Assembly (NCBI GenBank): GCA_947446835.1
Contig: CANFHS010000017.1
Location: 1-16,398 of the forward strand
Direction: 5' to 3'
Source of the DNA: Bacteriovoracaceae bacterium
GTDB taxonomy: Bacteria > Bdellovibrionota > UBA1018
DNA: 16,398 nt
Shown: in pieces, positions 14,425 to 16,398 of the stretch
Layout: each line of letters starts with the position of its first letter
Position numbering within the stretch: the first letter of the stretch is position 1
Notes under the pieces: model-generated
What the model was told of the DNA's origin: nothing
Seen by the model: only the letters and a program-made list of their open reading frames with translations
Database searches by the model: none
Made by a program: the position numbers and the translations under genes

Positions 14425-15500
14425 GAGCCGCTCCTGAGCTCGACCAGAGAAGCGCCGCCCCCCGCGGAATCCTCCAGGAGGCGGATTTCAGGGAAAGCTT
14501 CGCGGAACTGGCGGGCCAGCTCCGCGGCACGGTCTTCGGCCACCAGCAGATGCACATTGGGGCCGGCGTCCATGGTCACCACCACGGGTTCGCCCGCCCG
14601 GACCCGGGGCGCCAGCCACTGCAGGATGGCCATCGAGCCGGGAGCCCAGTAGCTGAAAGGCTCCGAGCAGGTGTGGAAGAGACTGTGCATTTCCCACATC
14701 TCGGACCACGAGGTCCGGACCACGCTGGCCCAGTCCCCTTCTCCGAGCGCGGCCTGGAGCGTGCGGAGGCGATCCGCCACGCGCTCGGTGCGGCCCGCCC
14801 ACAGGGGCGAGGTCTTGACCAGCGCGTGGGCCTGGCTCGACGACACTTCCTTGGGCGAGGACGAAACCAGCGCGACCAGGTCCTTCATCCGCGGCATGCG
14901 GGTTTCCATGGCGGCGGCGGACTGGTCGTCCCAGACCACCCACGGACCTTCAAAACTGCGGCACGAGCTTCCCGAGCCCTGGCGCGAGAGCATGGCCAGG
15001 TCGCGGCGAAGCCCGGGACCTGCTTCGTAGGCCCTGCGAAACGCCTCAGGATCAGAGCTCAGTGCCCAGCCCAGCCCGAGCGTGAGGGCGGCAAAACTGG
15101 AGGCGCTCGAGGCGATTCCCGAGGCGGCGGGAAAGGTGTTGGCCGTGCGGATATCAAACCGCGCGCCGCCCTGCAGCCGGCTCAGCCCGTGACGAGCCAG
15201 AAGCCCAGGCAAGGCGCGCTCGATGCGTTCGGCGTGCGACAGGAACCGGCGCACGGCCGCGTCGCCCAGCAGCGGCGCCTGGGCCCCGGGCCCCGCGCCT
15301 TCCGGAAGCTCGGGCACGAACCGGTAAGCCAGGCCGATTTCGGTCTCGTGGCGGGTGACCTGGATGGAGGTCCGCAGCGAATCGAGGGTCATGGACAAGC
15401 TGGCGTTGGCCGCCACGTTGGTGGAGGCGTCGTCCTTGCCCATGTACTTGATGAGGGCGATGTTCGAAGGGGCTTGGGCCAGGAACTGGGAGATTCGCAT
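14421..15500 (-). CDS. mvaD: Diphosphomevalonate decarboxylase
   Basis: This 359-residue GHMP protein catalyses the ATP-dependent decarboxylation of mevalonate diphosphate to isopentenyl diphosphate. Recognised segments are APSNIALIKYMGK (10-22), NVAANASLSMTLD (28-40), NTFPAASGIASSASSFAALT (121-140), SRQGSGSSCRSF (172-183, with R181) and TMDAGPNVHLL (309-319, with the catalytic base D311). The usual KYWGK reads KYMGK here. The ATG at 15500 fits the family N-terminus and is 11 nt past the upstream stop. A GTG at 15515, overlapping that stop as GTGA, is an alternative that would add five residues. It is translationally tied to the mevalonate kinase gene downstream. Related decarboxylases acting on the monophosphate exist, so the exact substrate is inferred. 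Confidence 0.9.
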   Translation of the reverse strand: MRISQFLAQAPSNIALIKYMGKDDASTNVAANASLSMTLDSLRTSIQVTRHETEIGLAYRFVPELPEGAGPGAQAPLLGDAAVRRFLSHAERIERALPGLLARHGLSRLQGGARFDIRTANTFPAASGIASSASSFAALTLGLGWALSSDPEAFRRAYEAGPGLRRDLAMLSRQGSGSSCRSFEGPWVVWDDQSAAAMETRMPRMKDLVALVSSSPKEVSSSQAHALVKTSPLWAGRTERVADRLRTLQAALGEGDWASVVRTSWSEMWEMHSLFHTCSEPFSYWAPGSMAILQWLAPRVRAGEPVVVTMDAGPNVHLLVAEDRAAELARQFREAFPEIRLLEDSAGGGASLVELRSGS

Positions 15501-15511
15501 CGGGTTCGAGC

Positions 15512-16398
15512 TCACTCTTCCCGGAACAGACCGGGTTCGCGTGGAGGCGCCTGGGACACGAGCCTGAGACCGCGTGCTTCGGCAGCCTGGATGACCTGGT
15601 TTTGCATCGGGCCCTCGGGTTTGCAAAGCACCAAAAGCGCGTCGGCCTGCAGGGCGCCCGCGCCCTTGACCCCGAGCACACCGGGCAGCGCGCGCAGCAC
15701 CGCCCGATCCTCGCGCGTGGCGGGAAGCTCAAGCCCCAGGCCGGCCAACGCCTCGGCCACCCCGTCCAGGATGGCGCCCAGCTCGGAGGCCTCGGAATCC
15801 GGAGCCGCAAACCAGCCCTCCGCCCGGTTGGTCCAGGGCGAAAGCGCCTTCACCAGGCGCGAGTCCGCCTCAAAAAGGCCCTGATCGCGCAGCTCGGGCA
15901 GGTGCCGGTGGGTGGCCACCTTCCGGCCCGCGATCGAGGCCGCCGAAAACACCAGCAGCGCCGACCGGGCGCGACCCAGGCGCGCTTCGGTCACCGTGGG
16001 CTGCGGCCACAGCTGGACGCGCGCCAGCCCGCCCAGCCACTGGGCCGCCAGGTCGGCGCCGCTCGGAGGAACGGGCTCCGAAGCCGTGAGCTGGCGATAA
16101 AGCTGCCAAACCGCGAGGGCCTGATCCGGCTGCGGCTCGAAGAGGCCCAGGCGCGCGGCCCAGAGCGCGAACTCGGCGGTCGAACCGCCAAAGCCACCCA
16201 GGCCGGCGTGGGCGTCCTCGAATCGGCTGGTTTCGAGCGCCTGGGGCAACCGCGAGGCCGCCTCGGGACCCAGGTCTCCGCGCGCGACTGCCGCCAGGAG
16301 CCGGCCCGCCGGGCTTTCGGGATGCGGCGGCGCTTCGGTGGCACGCGCCGGCCCGTGTCCGAACCGGGGCCCCAGCGCCAGGATCCAGGCGGGCAATC
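15512..16398 (-). CDS. GHMP kinase, probably phosphomevalonate kinase (5' end outside window)
   Basis: The reading frame is open to the right edge, so about 295 C-terminal residues are seen and the real start is outside. The ATP-loop of GHMP kinases is recognisable but divergent: GLGGFGGSTAEF (about 65-76 of the visible part). PPSGADLAAQWLGG (about 110-123) matches the substrate segment of phosphomevalonate kinases, and GRKVATHRHL follows. A GVKGAGALQADALLVL segment near the end stands in the place of motif 3. It lies just upstream of mvaD and mvk, completing the three ATP-using steps of the lower mevalonate pathway, which supports the call. The N-terminal motif that would confirm it is missing from the window. 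Another GHMP kinase specificity is possible. Confidence 0.72.
   Translation of the reverse strand, partial: LPAWILALGPRFGHGPARATEAPPHPESPAGRLLAAVARGDLGPEAASRLPQALETSRFEDAHAGLGGFGGSTAEFALWAARLGLFEPQPDQALAVWQLYRQLTASEPVPPSGADLAAQWLGGLARVQLWPQPTVTEARLGRARSALLVFSAASIAGRKVATHRHLPELRDQGLFEADSRLVKALSPWTNRAEGWFAAPDSEASELGAILDGVAEALAGLGLELPATREDRAVLRALPGVLGVKGAGALQADALLVLCKPEGPMQNQVIQAAEARGLRLVSQAPPREPGLFREE

Noticed and set aside
15501..15626. Upstream extension of the mvaD frame
   Set aside because: It overlaps the C-terminal coding part of the GHMP kinase gene and is unlike any decarboxylase N-terminus.

Overview
The window looks like chromosomal backbone from a GC-rich deltaproteobacterium-like organism, most likely a relative of Bdellovibrio (Bdellovibrionota) and less likely a myxobacterium. 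Base composition looks to be in the low-to-mid 60s % GC by eye. The placement rests on three things: the rpsU-yqeY-dnaG-rpoD macromolecular synthesis operon, a mevalonate-pathway gene set (rare in Proteobacteria sensu lato but known in Bdellovibrio and myxobacteria), and pilin-like exported proteins. It is inference from gene content. I see no insertion sequences, CRISPR arrays, phage genes or attachment sites.

Layout. Nearly everything is on the minus strand, so it reads from right to left. At the right edge, three GHMP-family genes form a tightly packed lower mevalonate operon: a phosphomevalonate-kinase-like gene cut by the window edge, diphosphomevalonate decarboxylase and mevalonate kinase. 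A good sigma-70 promoter inside the 3' end of the mevalonate kinase gene then starts the macromolecular synthesis operon (rpsU, yqeY/GatB-like, dnaG, rpoD), which ends in a strong hairpin terminator. Next come a Rossmann/methyltransferase-like gene and a CAU-anticodon tRNA (probably tRNA-Ile2); the gene's stop codon lies inside the tRNA.

The only plus-strand genes, about 5487-7909, are a two-gene unit. The first is a 685-residue membrane protein with a PqqD-like N-terminus, a membrane region that resembles a catalytically dead M50 protease, and two cyclic-nucleotide-binding domains. The second, coupled to it, is a small protein with a GspG-like C-terminal domain but no prepilin signal. The first gene seems to be leaderless and has an 8-bp inverted repeat where a -35 box would lie.

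Left of this, again on the minus strand, are a HIT-family hydrolase and a cysteine-rich pilin-like protein (ATGA overlap). They are followed by a persulfide-dioxygenase-like/rhodanese fusion, a Nif3-family protein and a CT398-type zinc-ribbon protein, all coupled by overlaps. The RNase P RNA gene follows 33 nt later, then the start of a secreted M14 zinc carboxypeptidase that runs off the left edge.

The housekeeping part is ordinary. The plus-strand PqqD/pseudo-M50/CNB plus GspG-like pair is the best candidate for something undescribed.
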